Of a DNA stretch of 41,608 nt, positions 8,497 to 17,323 are shown piece after piece; the stretch's first letter is position 1, and every line of letters starts with the position of its first letter. The DNA is from Methylococcaceae bacterium. Its GTDB lineage: Bacteria; Pseudomonadota; Gammaproteobacteria; Methylococcales; Methylomonadaceae. The notes below the pieces were generated by a model. The model saw only the letters and a list, made by a program, of their open reading frames with translations, was not told the origin of the DNA and made no database searches. The translations under genes and the position numbers were made by a program. The stretch is taken from positions 1 to 41,608 of the forward strand of contig JAKIVF010000013.1 of NCBI GenBank assembly GCA_021647145.1, given 5' to 3'.

Positions 8497-9249
8497 ATGA
8501 AGGTTGATTTTAAAGCCAAACAAAATGAATTTTCTGCTTATATAAGAGACCCTTTTAATAACCCGCGTCCAGCAGATGTTAAACAAGAACGAATAGAAAC
8601 TTATCGTGAATTATTCTTTAATAATGTTGATAGTTTTTTAAGTAATAATTTTCCTGTATTAAAAACTATTCTGAATGATCAACAGTGGTTTGAATTATCT
8701 CAGGATTTTTTTTCAAACCATGCTAGTTCTTCACCTTATTTTTCAGAAATTCCTGAAGAGTTCATTGACTTTCTACAAAATGAGCGAAAAAATGAAGATG
8801 ACCTCCCTTTTCTTTTAGAACTTGTCCATTACGAATGGGTAGAAATGGCACTTTCTATTGCAAAAGAAAATATTCAAACCAACACAAATGACTTTATAAA
8901 GGACTTATTACAACAAGCAATTGCTTTGTCTCCATTAGCTTGGCCGTTAGCCTATCAATTTCCTGTTCAAGAAATTTCACCTTTCTTTTTACCTAAAAAA
9001 GTACCAGAAGAACCCACCTATTTATTGGTTTATCGTGATACAGATGATGAAGTTCAGTTTATGAAAACACCTCCCATTACCTTTAGGCTATTACAAATAA
9101 TACAAGAAAATGAAGGTATATCTTGTAGAAACTGTTTAAAGAAAATAGTAGAGGAATCTGCTCATCCAGAGCCGGACGCACTATTTTCTTCTGGTCTATT
9201 GGCTATTAAAGATCTGGCTGAAAAAAATATTATTATTCCCTCTGTTTAA
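8497..9249 (+). CDS. bufC: DUF2063 partner protein of the MNIO (HvfC/BufC type)
   Basis: The 250-residue product begins with the DUF2063 signature region (residues about 9-95: FSAYIRDP, RIETYRELFFNNVDSFLSN, FPVLK). A C-terminal region of about 100 residues resembles the RiPP-recognition or partner domain of BufC proteins. In studied systems this protein binds the precursor and forms a heterodimer with the DUF692 oxidase. The ATG lies 2 bases after the bufB stop (TAATAATG), so translation is probably coupled. Like the rest of the operon it appears intact. The C-terminal domain assignment is by position and family knowledge rather than strong motifs. Confidence 0.88.
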   Translation: MKVDFKAKQNEFSAYIRDPFNNPRPADVKQERIETYRELFFNNVDSFLSNNFPVLKTILNDQQWFELSQDFFSNHASSSPYFSEIPEEFIDFLQNERKNEDDLPFLLELVHYEWVEMALSIAKENIQTNTNDFIKDLLQQAIALSPLAWPLAYQFPVQEISPFFLPKKVPEEPTYLLVYRDTDDEVQFMKTPPITFRLLQIIQENEGISCRNCLKKIVEESAHPEPDALFSSGLLAIKDLAEKNIIIPSV

Positions 9250-9301
9250 TCTCAAGTTATAACGTAGAAAGAAAAAATAATAAATATTCTTGTGGTATGA
9301 G

Positions 9302-9380
9302 GTTGGGTCGCCGTCTCTTTGGCAACCCAACGCAAGACATGCTAAAAGTGCTAGGTTAACGATAGAGCCGCTAGTCTAAC
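9302..9380 (+). repeat. Dispersed double-hairpin repeat, copy 2
   Basis: This element is homologous to 849-930, in the same orientation. The first hairpin is well kept here: GTTGGGT-C-GCC pairs with GGC-A-ACCCAAC across an 8-base loop (9303-9331). The second (9350-9380) is degraded. The linker GCTAAAAGTG between hairpins matches GCTAAAAATG in copy 1. It fills most of the 231-base gap after the MNIO operon. Confidence 0.55.
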
Positions 9381-9480
9381 TTAACTCTATAAGTTGATAT
9401 ACTGTTTCTTGATTATAATTGGGCAAGTAGTTTTCTTTACTTCATTTTTAATCACCCTACTATTTTTATTATTCTCTCAC

Positions 9481-9813
9481 CTAGCCATCATTCCTTTTAA
9501 AGGAATGCACCCAAACCAAGTCATCTTCATTCCAAGTCATTCCTGCATGCATTTTTAATATCAAACCCTTATACATCTCAAGGCTTGGGTAACCTTCTGC
9601 ATTGGCATCTGCATCTGTCATATCACCTAGTCTCTGCCGTTCCAACGAAGTGGTAATAAAAGACACGCCATCTAATTCAAAGGTTTCATCTGGGTATGCA
9701 TAAACTCCATCTCTGCGTTGTTGGGTCTTTTGTCCGCTTAAAGCAGCTTCAACCAATTTAGGGTGACGAACAAGCCGGTCAATTTCACAGTTTTTTTCTG
9801 GATAATCAGTCAT
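9481..9813 (-). CDS. Small ASCH-domain-like protein
   Basis: From the preferred start the product has 110 residues (MTDYPEKNCEIDRLV). It contains a GxKTxxxR element (SGQKTQQRR), a hydrophobic core strand (VSFITTSLERQRLGDM), the DADANAEGY segment and a closing strand (LVWVHSFKR). This order recalls ASCH/PUA-like domains, which bind RNA or modified nucleosides. An upstream ATG at 9825 is possible, but GGAG (inside ATGGAG) lies 6-7 bases before the ATG at 9813, favouring the shorter form. It stands alone, divergent from gloA. Family confidence is moderate; the substrate is unknown. Confidence 0.6.
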   Translation of the reverse strand: MTDYPEKNCEIDRLVRHPKLVEAALSGQKTQQRRDGVYAYPDETFELDGVSFITTSLERQRLGDMTDADANAEGYPSLEMYKGLILKMHAGMTWNEDDLVWVHSFKRNDG

Positions 9814-9891
9814 TAAAATCTCCATCGTAAATTTGTTTATTTTACGCGATAATAGAGATCTATTTAAAATTCATTTTGGTTAAAATTACTT

Positions 9892-10332
9892 ATGCGATAT
9901 TTACATACGATGATTCGAGTTAATAATCTAGAAAAATCACTAGAATTCTATTGTGATAAGCTTGGTTTAATAGAAGTTAAACGATTTGAGAGTGAAGAAG
10001 GTCGATTCACACTCATCTATTTAGCAGCTCCCCTCGATAAAAATAATGCCGAAAAAATCGAAGCACCAACGCTTGAATTAACCTTTAATTGGGATACTGA
10101 AGAATATGATGGCGGTCGTAATTTTGGCCACTTAGCTTATGAAGTTGATAATATTTATGAGTATTGTCAAAAACTTATCGATACTGGTGTTATCATTAGC
10201 CGTCCACCACGAGATGGCCATATGGCTTTTATTCGTTCACCAGATAATATTTCAATAGAGCTTTTACAAAAGGACTCACCATTAGAAAAAATTGAACCTT
10301 GGCTCTCTATGGAAAATACAGGGGTTTGGTAA
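9892..10332 (+). CDS. gloA: Lactoylglutathione lyase (glyoxalase I)
   Basis: The 146-residue VOC-fold protein begins MRYLHTMIRVNNLEKSLEFY, the classic GloA start carrying the first metal-binding His. Further signature blocks are TLELTFNWDTEEYDGGRNFGHLAYEV, with Glu and His ligands, and the C-terminal SPDNISIELLQ with the last Glu. It detoxifies methylglyoxal-glutathione hemithioacetal in the cytoplasm. It is divergent from the ASCH-like gene (79-base gap) and followed 48 bases later by a small membrane-protein gene. All expected ligands are visible. The Ni/Zn-type short form is expected from its length. Confidence 0.93.
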   Translation: MRYLHTMIRVNNLEKSLEFYCDKLGLIEVKRFESEEGRFTLIYLAAPLDKNNAEKIEAPTLELTFNWDTEEYDGGRNFGHLAYEVDNIYEYCQKLIDTGVIISRPPRDGHMAFIRSPDNISIELLQKDSPLEKIEPWLSMENTGVW

Positions 10333-10380
10333 AAAAACACTTATGAACCCAGCTATTTAATAAATTTAATCAATCTATTT

Positions 10381-10629
10381 ATGCAAGATCAAAAAGAAAA
10401 CTCAGATATAGACCGTCACCCCTTAATTACTATTGGTATACTCACCCTTGGCACACAAATAGGTTCTGCACTTATCCAAAAAATGGCAAAACACCCTGCC
10501 GCCCTTTTTACTATGGGTGTAACAGCCGGGGTTTATAGCTACAAAAACCGCAAAGCAATTTTAAATGAAGCGCAGCACTTGGGCAATCAAGGGAGGGAAA
10601 TATTCTCAAAAAATTCTGATGCTGAATAA
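10381..10629 (+). CDS. Small hypothetical protein with hydrophobic segments
   Basis: The 82-residue product has a charged N-terminus (MQDQKENSDIDRH), two glycine- and alanine-rich hydrophobic stretches (residues about 14-31, LITIGILTLGTQIGSALI, and about 38-52, AALFTMGVTAGVYSY) and a charged C-terminal tail. It could be an inner-membrane hairpin or an amphipathic membrane-associated protein. It lies 48 bases after gloA in the same direction and may be cotranscribed. I do not recognise the family. Codon use resembles its neighbours, which supports a real gene. Confidence 0.5.
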   Translation: MQDQKENSDIDRHPLITIGILTLGTQIGSALIQKMAKHPAALFTMGVTAGVYSYKNRKAILNEAQHLGNQGREIFSKNSDAE

Positions 10630-10697
10630 TTATTAAGATCTATACTTAGATCTAATCCAAAAAATTGAGAGTTCAAAAGGGTTAGGTCAAGTATATT

Positions 10698-11924
10698 ATG
10701 AATTTAGATAATAAAAAACGTCTTCAGATTTTTCTTTTTTTTTTATTAATGCATCATTCTTACGATGCTCTCTATGCATCGGTCGATGCCCCCCTTTTTC
10801 AGAATAAATTTTTTTCTTTATCAACTGGAGAATCATTACTTTGCACAACTAATGACACTGGATTTCTTTCTATTCCAGAATTGGTTAAATCTATTGATTT
10901 CTACGAAAAAAACAACCCAGTCGAATTACAAAAACTTGCTGTTTCTGTGTTAACTAATCATAGTAATAAAGAGCATTTAAAAGATTTACAAGGCTACAAA
11001 AAAAGATGCAAAGAAACAACTCTTGTCAATTTTTGTATTTTAGAAAAATATTGGGGTGACTATGAAGCTGCTTTAAGAGCACTCGCTCTTTTTTATGATA
11101 CAAAAACCATCATTAAACATGGCGAAGACTATTATGCTAGACGCTTTACCGTTGATCACTTACGTGTTTTTGAAAAAGCAATTCGAAAAACCCCTCCTTT
11201 TTTAAGAAAAAAAATTAGCCAAGCAAAACCTATTCGAAATCTGGACAAAACTATTAAAAATCTGGATATCAATATACAAACATCAATTAAAGAAGCTTTT
11301 CCTGAAGATTTTTTAACCAGTACCTGGTCTGATGATACTCACCCTCTTATGTTTGTTCCCGGTGTGGGGTTCAAAAGCCAGGTCGTTGCACAAGTTTACA
11401 ATGGACAAAATATGATTATTTTTACCGTCAAAGCCTTTGATAAAGCAAAAGATGGACGACTTTATAGAGATATAGACCTAAAATACTTAGTTGATTTCAG
11501 AATTCCTATTATTGTTCATGAACTAGCTCACACTATTGATAACTTTCACTTCTGGAACGGAAATGAAGAGTTGTATTTTTTTTATCGTTACCGCAAAATA
11601 TCCAATGATAACAAAACAATGCAGATTATCCTTGATGCAAAACTAGCATTATGGCCATCAAAATGGTTTGAGGCATTTGAATATCTTTGGGAAGTAAATG
11701 ATGGCCGTTACAATGGTCAAGCACAAGAAAAACTTGCTGAGCTTGTCTCTCAATATATTCTGATACCTAAACGTTTAAAGCAAAGCTCGCCAAAAACGTA
11801 TGATTGGCTACGAGACGAAGTTTTTAAAAAGATAGAATATAAAGGATATGATTCTTGCACTATCCCCATAGTCAAACCATTAAACTGGTGGGAACATGCA
11901 ATTGCTAAAGTATTGGGCCAATAA
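10698..11924 (+). CDS. Exported zinc metallopeptidase with lethal-factor-like HExxH motif
   Basis: The 408-residue product has a hydrophobic N-terminus (residues about 9-28, LQIFLFFLLMHHSYDALYAS) consistent with a signal peptide. The zinc motif HELAHTID lies at residues 274-281. A second block, QEKLAELVSQY (Glu344 and Glu348), follows 65-70 residues later, and PKTYDWLRDEVF sits near residue 370. This layout (HExxHxxD, then ExxAE, then a PKT-W/F helix) resembles the catalytic domain of anthrax lethal factor and related ATLF-like peptidases. I infer His274, His278 and Glu344 as zinc ligands and Glu275 as the base. The first 200 residues are not recognised. It stands alone between gloA and the c-di-GMP gene. 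The substrate is unknown. Confidence 0.65.
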   Translation: MNLDNKKRLQIFLFFLLMHHSYDALYASVDAPLFQNKFFSLSTGESLLCTTNDTGFLSIPELVKSIDFYEKNNPVELQKLAVSVLTNHSNKEHLKDLQGYKKRCKETTLVNFCILEKYWGDYEAALRALALFYDTKTIIKHGEDYYARRFTVDHLRVFEKAIRKTPPFLRKKISQAKPIRNLDKTIKNLDINIQTSIKEAFPEDFLTSTWSDDTHPLMFVPGVGFKSQVVAQVYNGQNMIIFTVKAFDKAKDGRLYRDIDLKYLVDFRIPIIVHELAHTIDNFHFWNGNEELYFFYRYRKISNDNKTMQIILDAKLALWPSKWFEAFEYLWEVNDGRYNGQAQEKLAELVSQYILIPKRLKQSSPKTYDWLRDEVFKKIEYKGYDSCTIPIVKPLNWWEHAIAKVLGQ

Positions 11925-12017
11925 TTTAAGAGAACCTCCATTAAAATGATTCATTTATAAATTTTTATATCTTACCGTCTTTGTTTTTATCACTTAATTT
12001 AATAAGAGTTTAATTCC

Positions 12018-14882
12018 ATGTTTAAACGTATTAAAAAAACATTTTTTTTTAGTTTAACTTGGAAAGCACTTTTTTCTGTCACACTTTCAACACTATTAGC
12101 TTCTAGTAGTATTTTCATTTTAGGAAAACACACTTATGACAAATACTATGAGCAAAAAATTATTATTCGACATAAACAATACAAACAAGCTTTTTCCAGT
12201 GTTCTTTCACAATTAAATAAAAAAGAAACGGAGTTAGGCTGGCTTGTTCCTTCAATGATCAAGTCTACTGTTCCTCAAAAAAAAATAATCGCTGACATTA
12301 AACATCTTATTCATAAAAATTGGTTCAAAATTGAACTTGAATCAGATATAAGATCCATTTATCTTTTTGATACAAAAAGTCAACTTAAAGGAGAATGGGG
12401 TGAGCCAAGTAGTGGGAAAGAATTTCTTCCAATATGGTTAAATAATGTTATAAACAACGAACAGCCCTATAGCAAAATAATTTGTAGCAAAAATTGCTTT
12501 CAGTACCATGCATTGCCATTCTTACATAATGGAAATTTTGCGGGTATTTTTATTTTTGTTTCCAACATTTCTGACATAGTAATACAAATGAAGGAAATCA
12601 CAGGGGCAGATATTGGGATTCTTATTCAAACCAATAAACCCCAACAACCTGTTTTACCTTTATGGTCTTCAAGAATTGCTTCCTTAACTGATTATTCCAA
12701 AAACCATCCATTATTATTAAAATTTCAAAATGAATTCCCTGATTCCATTTCAAGTAAAAATGATCCATTTACTTTTAATGATGATAAGTATGATATTTTT
12801 ACCATTCCATTTGGTGAAGAGCCATACCAGGCTAGACTAATAATTATAGACAATATTTCTCATGAGCTACTTGAAAAACAAGCTGCTGTAGATTTATATA
12901 TCTTCAGTAGTTTATCCAGCATTATATTATCCGGCATTCTTCTATTTTTGTTTTTTGTTAGACCCACGGCAAAATTAAAAAAGATTATTAACTTATTGCC
13001 TTTAATTGCCGAGAAAAAATACAGTGAAGTTAAAAAGTCTCTACCAAACATAAAATCGCCTCGGTTCTTAACCGATGAAATAGATATATTAGACTCCGCA
13101 GCACACAATTTACTCAATACATTAAGTAAACTAGATTATAAAATTGACCAGAGAAACATTCATTTATTAACCCGAAGCAAGGAATTACAAAATGAACGAA
13201 ACTTTGTCTCAAATATATTAGATACCGCTCAAGTTATTATTCTCCGTTTAGACCAATTGGGTCACATGCTATCAATCAATAAATTTGGTGAAAAGCTGAT
13301 TGGATTTGATTCTAATTATTTAACAGAAAAACGTTTGTTTACTGATTTACTTTATGACAAAGGTTGTTATGACACCTTTCAAGATGTTCTCCCCAGTTTA
13401 CTTAATGGTAAAAACAAAACACACCAAAATGATTGTAGCTTATTGTCCCTTCAAGGAAAAAAACTTTATATTTCCTGGTTTTTTACAGTTATCCATAATT
13501 CTGATACACATCCAGAAATTTTAGTAGTTGGGTTAGATTTAACCAAAAGACGAGCAGCTGAAAATGAACTAGCCTGGCTCGCTGATCATGATCCTTTAAC
13601 TGGCTTGTTTAATCGCCGACGTTTTGAGAGCGAGTTTCACCGAATTTTACGGGAAGCAGACCGGTTTAACCGAACAGGTGCTTTGATTTTTTTTGATATA
13701 GACCAGTTTAAATATGTAAATGATAGTAGTGGCCATCAAGCGGGAGACTTATTATTGAAAAAAGTTTCTGAAAAATTAGCAACTGCAGTACGTAATACTG
13801 ATGTTATTGCTCGGTTTGGCGGTGATGAATTTGTGGTGTTAGCTCCGGAAATAACACCAAAAGGTGCTGAAGAATTAATTAATAAGATATTTAGCCTGAT
13901 TATGGGAGTTGAAATAACTTTAGAAGAAACCTTACACAAAGTTTCCATTAGTGCTGGGTTATTAACATTTCCTGTACAAGGCTATACAGAACAAGACTTA
14001 ATGGCTAGTGCTGATATTGCTATGTACAAAGCGAAAGAGACTGGTAGGGGGCGATGGTGTCTTGCTGCACTTGATGGATTAAATAGAGAAGAGGCTAGAC
14101 AACGCGTTAATTGGAAGGCAAAAATTGAAAAAGCATTAACTGAGGATCGTTTCACACTTTATTTTCAGCCCATTATGCGCATTAAAGATAAAAGTATTTC
14201 TCATTATGAATGTCTATTAAGAATGATTGATGAAAGGGGAGGAATTGTCCCCCCAGGTGCTTATATTCATATTGCAGAGCAAACTGGACTTATCAGTGCG
14301 ATTGATAAAAAAGTGCTAGAAATGGCCGTTAAAAAACAAAAACAGCATGTAGAACAAGGAATAAATATTGTTTTGTCAATCAATTTATCAGGAAACTCGA
14401 TTTCTAACCCTGAAATTTTTGAACTTTGTACTAGACTCTTTAACGACAACAAGATCAAAGCAGAACAATTTATAATTGAAGTGACTGAAACACAAGTAGT
14501 TTCTAACTTAGAATCTGCAAATCACTTTATTACTCAATTGACTGCGATAGGAGGACAATTTGCTCTGGATGACTTTGGAGTAGGATTTTCCTCAATGAAT
14601 TATTTAAAACAATTACCCGTACAATATTTGAAAATTGATGGCGAGTTCATCAGAAATATACCCAATTCTCGTGAAGATAGGTTGTTTGTCAAGGCCATCA
14701 ATGAGATTGGACGAGGTATGAACATTATAACCATTGCTGAATTTGTAGAAAACGACGAAATTCTTGATGTATTGTCAACCATAGGGGTTGATTATGCACA
14801 AGGTATTGGGATAGGTAAACCAATGCCATACCTAGAGTTTCATCAACACAAAAATTTAGGAGGTGATGGCTTAGAAACATAA
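12018..14882 (+). CDS. Membrane GGDEF-EAL protein (diguanylate cyclase/phosphodiesterase)
   Basis: The 954-residue product has a first transmembrane helix (about 15-35), a periplasmic sensor region, a second helix (about 290-317), a PAS-like domain (about 395-520), GGDEF and EAL domains. The GGDEF site is intact (RFGGDEF, near 600), with an inhibitory I-site RNTD five residues before it. The EAL signature reads ECL (YECLLR, near 730). The other EAL landmarks are present: NLS, EVTET, DDFGVGFSS, the LKIDGEF segment, AEFVE and AQGIG. Both activities are therefore plausible. The sensor domain is not recognised. The acyltransferase-like gene starts 16 bases after the stop, suggesting one operon. 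Confidence 0.9.
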   Translation: MFKRIKKTFFFSLTWKALFSVTLSTLLASSSIFILGKHTYDKYYEQKIIIRHKQYKQAFSSVLSQLNKKETELGWLVPSMIKSTVPQKKIIADIKHLIHKNWFKIELESDIRSIYLFDTKSQLKGEWGEPSSGKEFLPIWLNNVINNEQPYSKIICSKNCFQYHALPFLHNGNFAGIFIFVSNISDIVIQMKEITGADIGILIQTNKPQQPVLPLWSSRIASLTDYSKNHPLLLKFQNEFPDSISSKNDPFTFNDDKYDIFTIPFGEEPYQARLIIIDNISHELLEKQAAVDLYIFSSLSSIILSGILLFLFFVRPTAKLKKIINLLPLIAEKKYSEVKKSLPNIKSPRFLTDEIDILDSAAHNLLNTLSKLDYKIDQRNIHLLTRSKELQNERNFVSNILDTAQVIILRLDQLGHMLSINKFGEKLIGFDSNYLTEKRLFTDLLYDKGCYDTFQDVLPSLLNGKNKTHQNDCSLLSLQGKKLYISWFFTVIHNSDTHPEILVVGLDLTKRRAAENELAWLADHDPLTGLFNRRRFESEFHRILREADRFNRTGALIFFDIDQFKYVNDSSGHQAGDLLLKKVSEKLATAVRNTDVIARFGGDEFVVLAPEITPKGAEELINKIFSLIMGVEITLEETLHKVSISAGLLTFPVQGYTEQDLMASADIAMYKAKETGRGRWCLAALDGLNREEARQRVNWKAKIEKALTEDRFTLYFQPIMRIKDKSISHYECLLRMIDERGGIVPPGAYIHIAEQTGLISAIDKKVLEMAVKKQKQHVEQGINIVLSINLSGNSISNPEIFELCTRLFNDNKIKAEQFIIEVTETQVVSNLESANHFITQLTAIGGQFALDDFGVGFSSMNYLKQLPVQYLKIDGEFIRNIPNSREDRLFVKAINEIGRGMNIITIAEFVENDEILDVLSTIGVDYAQGIGIGKPMPYLEFHQHKNLGGDGLET

Positions 14883-14898
14883 AAATTTAGGGTGAACC

Positions 14899-15483
14899 AT
14901 GAAAAAAAATTATAATATTTCCGTATTAAAAGATTATTCAAGACTGGATGAAGTTTATAAATTAACCCATGATACCTTCGTAATATCAGGCGAAATATCA
15001 CCTCAGGCAAGTGGAAAAATCACTACCTCTCCCCACTTAGACACCCACCCTGACACCTCTATTTTAATCGCAGAACAAGAAGGGAAAATTATAGGGACTA
15101 TCACAGTAACTATTGATAGCGGTGAAGGCTTAAACATGGAAAAGTGGTTTAAAAAGGAATTGCTAGAATACCGTAAAACAAATTCATCTAAACTTGGCTC
15201 TACCTGGCGCTTAGCAACAGACCCTTCTTATAGAGGAAAGACGAGATTAATTATTGATTTAATTTCAATGGCATTCAAATTATCTATTGAAGCGGGGTGT
15301 GAACAGTCTCTTTGTGCATTGATGAACAGACATAAAAAAACTTATCAACGTCTGGTCGATGCAAAAATATTGGTTACTAAAATGGTAGCCCCTTTGGATA
15401 AAGGAGTTATGAAAGAATTAAACTTATTGAGTGTTCATTTAGATACAGGCTGGGGTAAGTTTAAACACTTACAAGCAAGTTAA
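14899..15483 (+). CDS. FeeM/GNAT-like N-acyltransferase
   Basis: The 194-residue product has a GNAT-type fold layout: early helix-strand region (ISVLKDYSRLDEVYKLTHDTF), a central strand pair (TSILIAEQEGKIIGTITVTI), a region EYRKTNSSKLGSTWRLATDPSYRGK in the place of the acetyl-CoA or acyl carrier loop, then LIIDLISMAFKLSIEAGC. This order recalls N-acyl amino acid synthases of the FeeM group and PEP-CTERM-associated acyltransferases, which use acyl-ACP. I see no decisive motif. It follows the GGDEF-EAL gene by 16 bases with GGTGA upstream and ends just before a strong hairpin, so it is probably the last gene of that operon. Confidence 0.6.
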   Translation: MKKNYNISVLKDYSRLDEVYKLTHDTFVISGEISPQASGKITTSPHLDTHPDTSILIAEQEGKIIGTITVTIDSGEGLNMEKWFKKELLEYRKTNSSKLGSTWRLATDPSYRGKTRLIIDLISMAFKLSIEAGCEQSLCALMNRHKKTYQRLVDAKILVTKMVAPLDKGVMKELNLLSVHLDTGWGKFKHLQAS

Positions 15484-15516
15484 GAGTTCGTCCAATGAAT
15501 TTGTGGATGAGAAAAT

Positions 15517-15559
15517 TAAGATTAAGGCTTTGAAACAGGTACTTAAAGCCTTAATCTTA
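15517..15559. terminator. Strong bidirectional terminator candidate between convergent genes
   Basis: TAAGATTAAGGCTTT (15517-15531) is perfectly complementary to AAAGCCTTAATCTTA (15545-15559), giving a 15-base stem with a 13-base loop. It lies exactly between the acyltransferase stop and the stop of the minus-strand porin gene. The flanks are AT-rich on both sides. Confidence 0.75.
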
Positions 15560-16789
15560 TTAAAAACTATAAGAAATAAGCAATGTATATAAATCCCAAT
15601 ATTTAGTTGTCGATTTATCATTTTCTAAGCCAGATAACCAAGCTGTCCCATTAACTCTATGGTATTCAGCACTTATCAAAAAATCAGTAAATAACTTTAC
15701 TCGTAAACCCACCGTCCAGTCTTTAGCATAACGGGAATAATTGGGCGCACCTGTCATAGACCTTAAGGCATATTCATCACCCTTTTTATCATTTTTATCA
15801 GCACTAAGTTCGTCGTATCTAACCAACCCCTCTAGATAATTTGTAAATTTATAAATGCCTTGAATATAAAAACTCTCTCCCGCAACCCCCATATTGGGAA
15901 AAAGGCCAAAACCAGCAAGTTCAGTTTTTCTATAAGCATATTCTGCAGTTAAAGACCAATTTTCTGCATTATATTGTGCTGAAAATACAAGAGGTTTGAA
16001 CCTGATTGAGCCACGAGAAAATTTAGAGCTATTACCCGGATGATAGTCTGCATTTAAATCAGCATAAGAAATACCTAATCGAACTAAGCCACTTTGCCAT
16101 TCGTAGTTTAATCTAGTGACCCATGAAGTATGTCCAACCATATTGCCAAGGTCATTTCCAACAATTCCATTTTTAAAACTTGGATCATCAGTTCGTGGGT
16201 TAACAACACCTATTGTAAAATCGAAATCGCCATATTCTGATCGTTGTTCCCCATAAAAATAACCTCCATCAGCTGAATAACTTATATTTCTATTTCGATC
16301 AAAATAAATTGATTGCGGAAGTAAAACGCTTGGTCGAGTTGATGCAACATCACGTGTTTCATTATAAAACCCTAATGGTGTTGGTATCCTTCCCGCTTTA
16401 ACCCCCAAGGTTGTTGATTCAGAAGAAAAGAAATTGTAATTAACAACCCCGTAATCTATTCGTAAATCTTGGTTGTCTGTCTGACCTGCATTCCTCCAAA
16501 CGACTTGCATTGCTAACTGTAATTCCGGTAATACTCGCCATGAGGTATTGAGACCCAGCTCACGAAAATCAACCGAAATATTGTCATCACTATGTCCAAA
16601 TAAATTATTATCGGAAGTATGTAGAAAACCTTGTGATAAAAAACCATGAACCTGTATAGAGTCTGGTAATTTAAAAAAAGAGGATTTTTCTTCTGCATTT
16701 AAGTTTGATACCAGTAAGAAAAAACAGAAAAAAATACCTGTATAAAAAAGAAATAATGACCTTTCAACTTGAAAAATGAAACGGGACAT
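15560..16789 (-). CDS. Outer-membrane beta-barrel protein (porin-like)
   Basis: The 409-residue product has a signal peptide (residues about 1-32, hydrophobic core LFLFYTGIFFCFFLLV, ending near LNAEE). Alternating aromatic/polar strands follow throughout, with the C-terminal strand ending TLLISYSF, where the last Phe fits recognition by the Bam complex. Segments such as VKAGRIPTPLGFYNETRDVA resemble OprO/DcaP-type or related porins found next to PBP-like proteins. The start codon shares one base with the stop of the upstream PstS-like gene (TAATG), so translation is coupled. The transported substrate is unknown; phosphate is only one possibility. Confidence 0.75.
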   Translation of the reverse strand: MSRFIFQVERSLFLFYTGIFFCFFLLVSNLNAEEKSSFFKLPDSIQVHGFLSQGFLHTSDNNLFGHSDDNISVDFRELGLNTSWRVLPELQLAMQVVWRNAGQTDNQDLRIDYGVVNYNFFSSESTTLGVKAGRIPTPLGFYNETRDVASTRPSVLLPQSIYFDRNRNISYSADGGYFYGEQRSEYGDFDFTIGVVNPRTDDPSFKNGIVGNDLGNMVGHTSWVTRLNYEWQSGLVRLGISYADLNADYHPGNSSKFSRGSIRFKPLVFSAQYNAENWSLTAEYAYRKTELAGFGLFPNMGVAGESFYIQGIYKFTNYLEGLVRYDELSADKNDKKGDEYALRSMTGAPNYSRYAKDWTVGLRVKLFTDFLISAEYHRVNGTAWLSGLENDKSTTKYWDLYTLLISYSF

Positions 16790-17253
16790 TACTCGCTGCT
16801 CCCTGATAGTACCTGTAAAACTTTGATTCCATCCGTAACATCACTTAACCTTAAATAACCTATAGCCCCTACTGTTGAACTTAGTTTTTCTATCATTTCC
16901 TCCTTAGTCTCTAATTGAATGGGAGCCTGCCCAGAACCACTATAAACTAGTCTATCCCAGACTCTACGCATTTGATGAGGAAAAACATTCAATATTATTT
17001 TACAAAAGGATTCATGCATCGGATTGTCATCTTTTAATACAAAGACTGTGACTGCCGTATCGTCATCCCATTTATGCAAACGCATTTTAAAAATAGCACC
17101 AAGCCCATTGATAGAAATTGTATCTTGAGAAACCTGTTGGTTAACAAAAGGCACTAGCAAAGATTGAGGTTCAATTATATTTTCATTTGCAAAACAAACA
17201 TTCTGCAAAATCATAAAATATAATAGAAATAAATTTTTAATTCTTGAAGACAT
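16789..17253 (-). CDS. Small exported PstS-like (PBP superfamily) protein
   Basis: The 154-residue product has a signal peptide (LFLLYFMILQNVCFA, cleavage near residue 22). A single-lobe periplasmic-binding-like domain follows, with the segments LKDDNPMHESFCKIIL, RVWDRLVYSGSG and VGAIGYL; the last is typical of PstS-like phosphate-binding homologues. It is about half the length of a true PstS and has no ABC transporter genes beside it. The porin gene overlaps its stop by one base. A large palindrome lies 71 bases upstream of its start. It may deliver a ligand to, or sense for, the neighbouring outer-membrane barrel. Ligand identity is unknown. Confidence 0.7.
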   Translation of the reverse strand: MSSRIKNLFLLYFMILQNVCFANENIIEPQSLLVPFVNQQVSQDTISINGLGAIFKMRLHKWDDDTAVTVFVLKDDNPMHESFCKIILNVFPHQMRRVWDRLVYSGSGQAPIQLETKEEMIEKLSSTVGAIGYLRLSDVTDGIKVLQVLSGSSE

Positions 17254-17323
17254 AAGGGTAAAGAACTAAATTCATTATTATTCCTAAGCTTATATAAATA
17301 TTCTTATAGTTTGAGTGAGGTAG

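Noticed and set aside
14206..14223. Loss of phosphodiesterase activity because the EAL motif reads ECL
   Set aside because: The metal-binding Glu and the other conserved EAL-domain residues are present; the Ala position tolerates change, so inactivity cannot be claimed from sequence.
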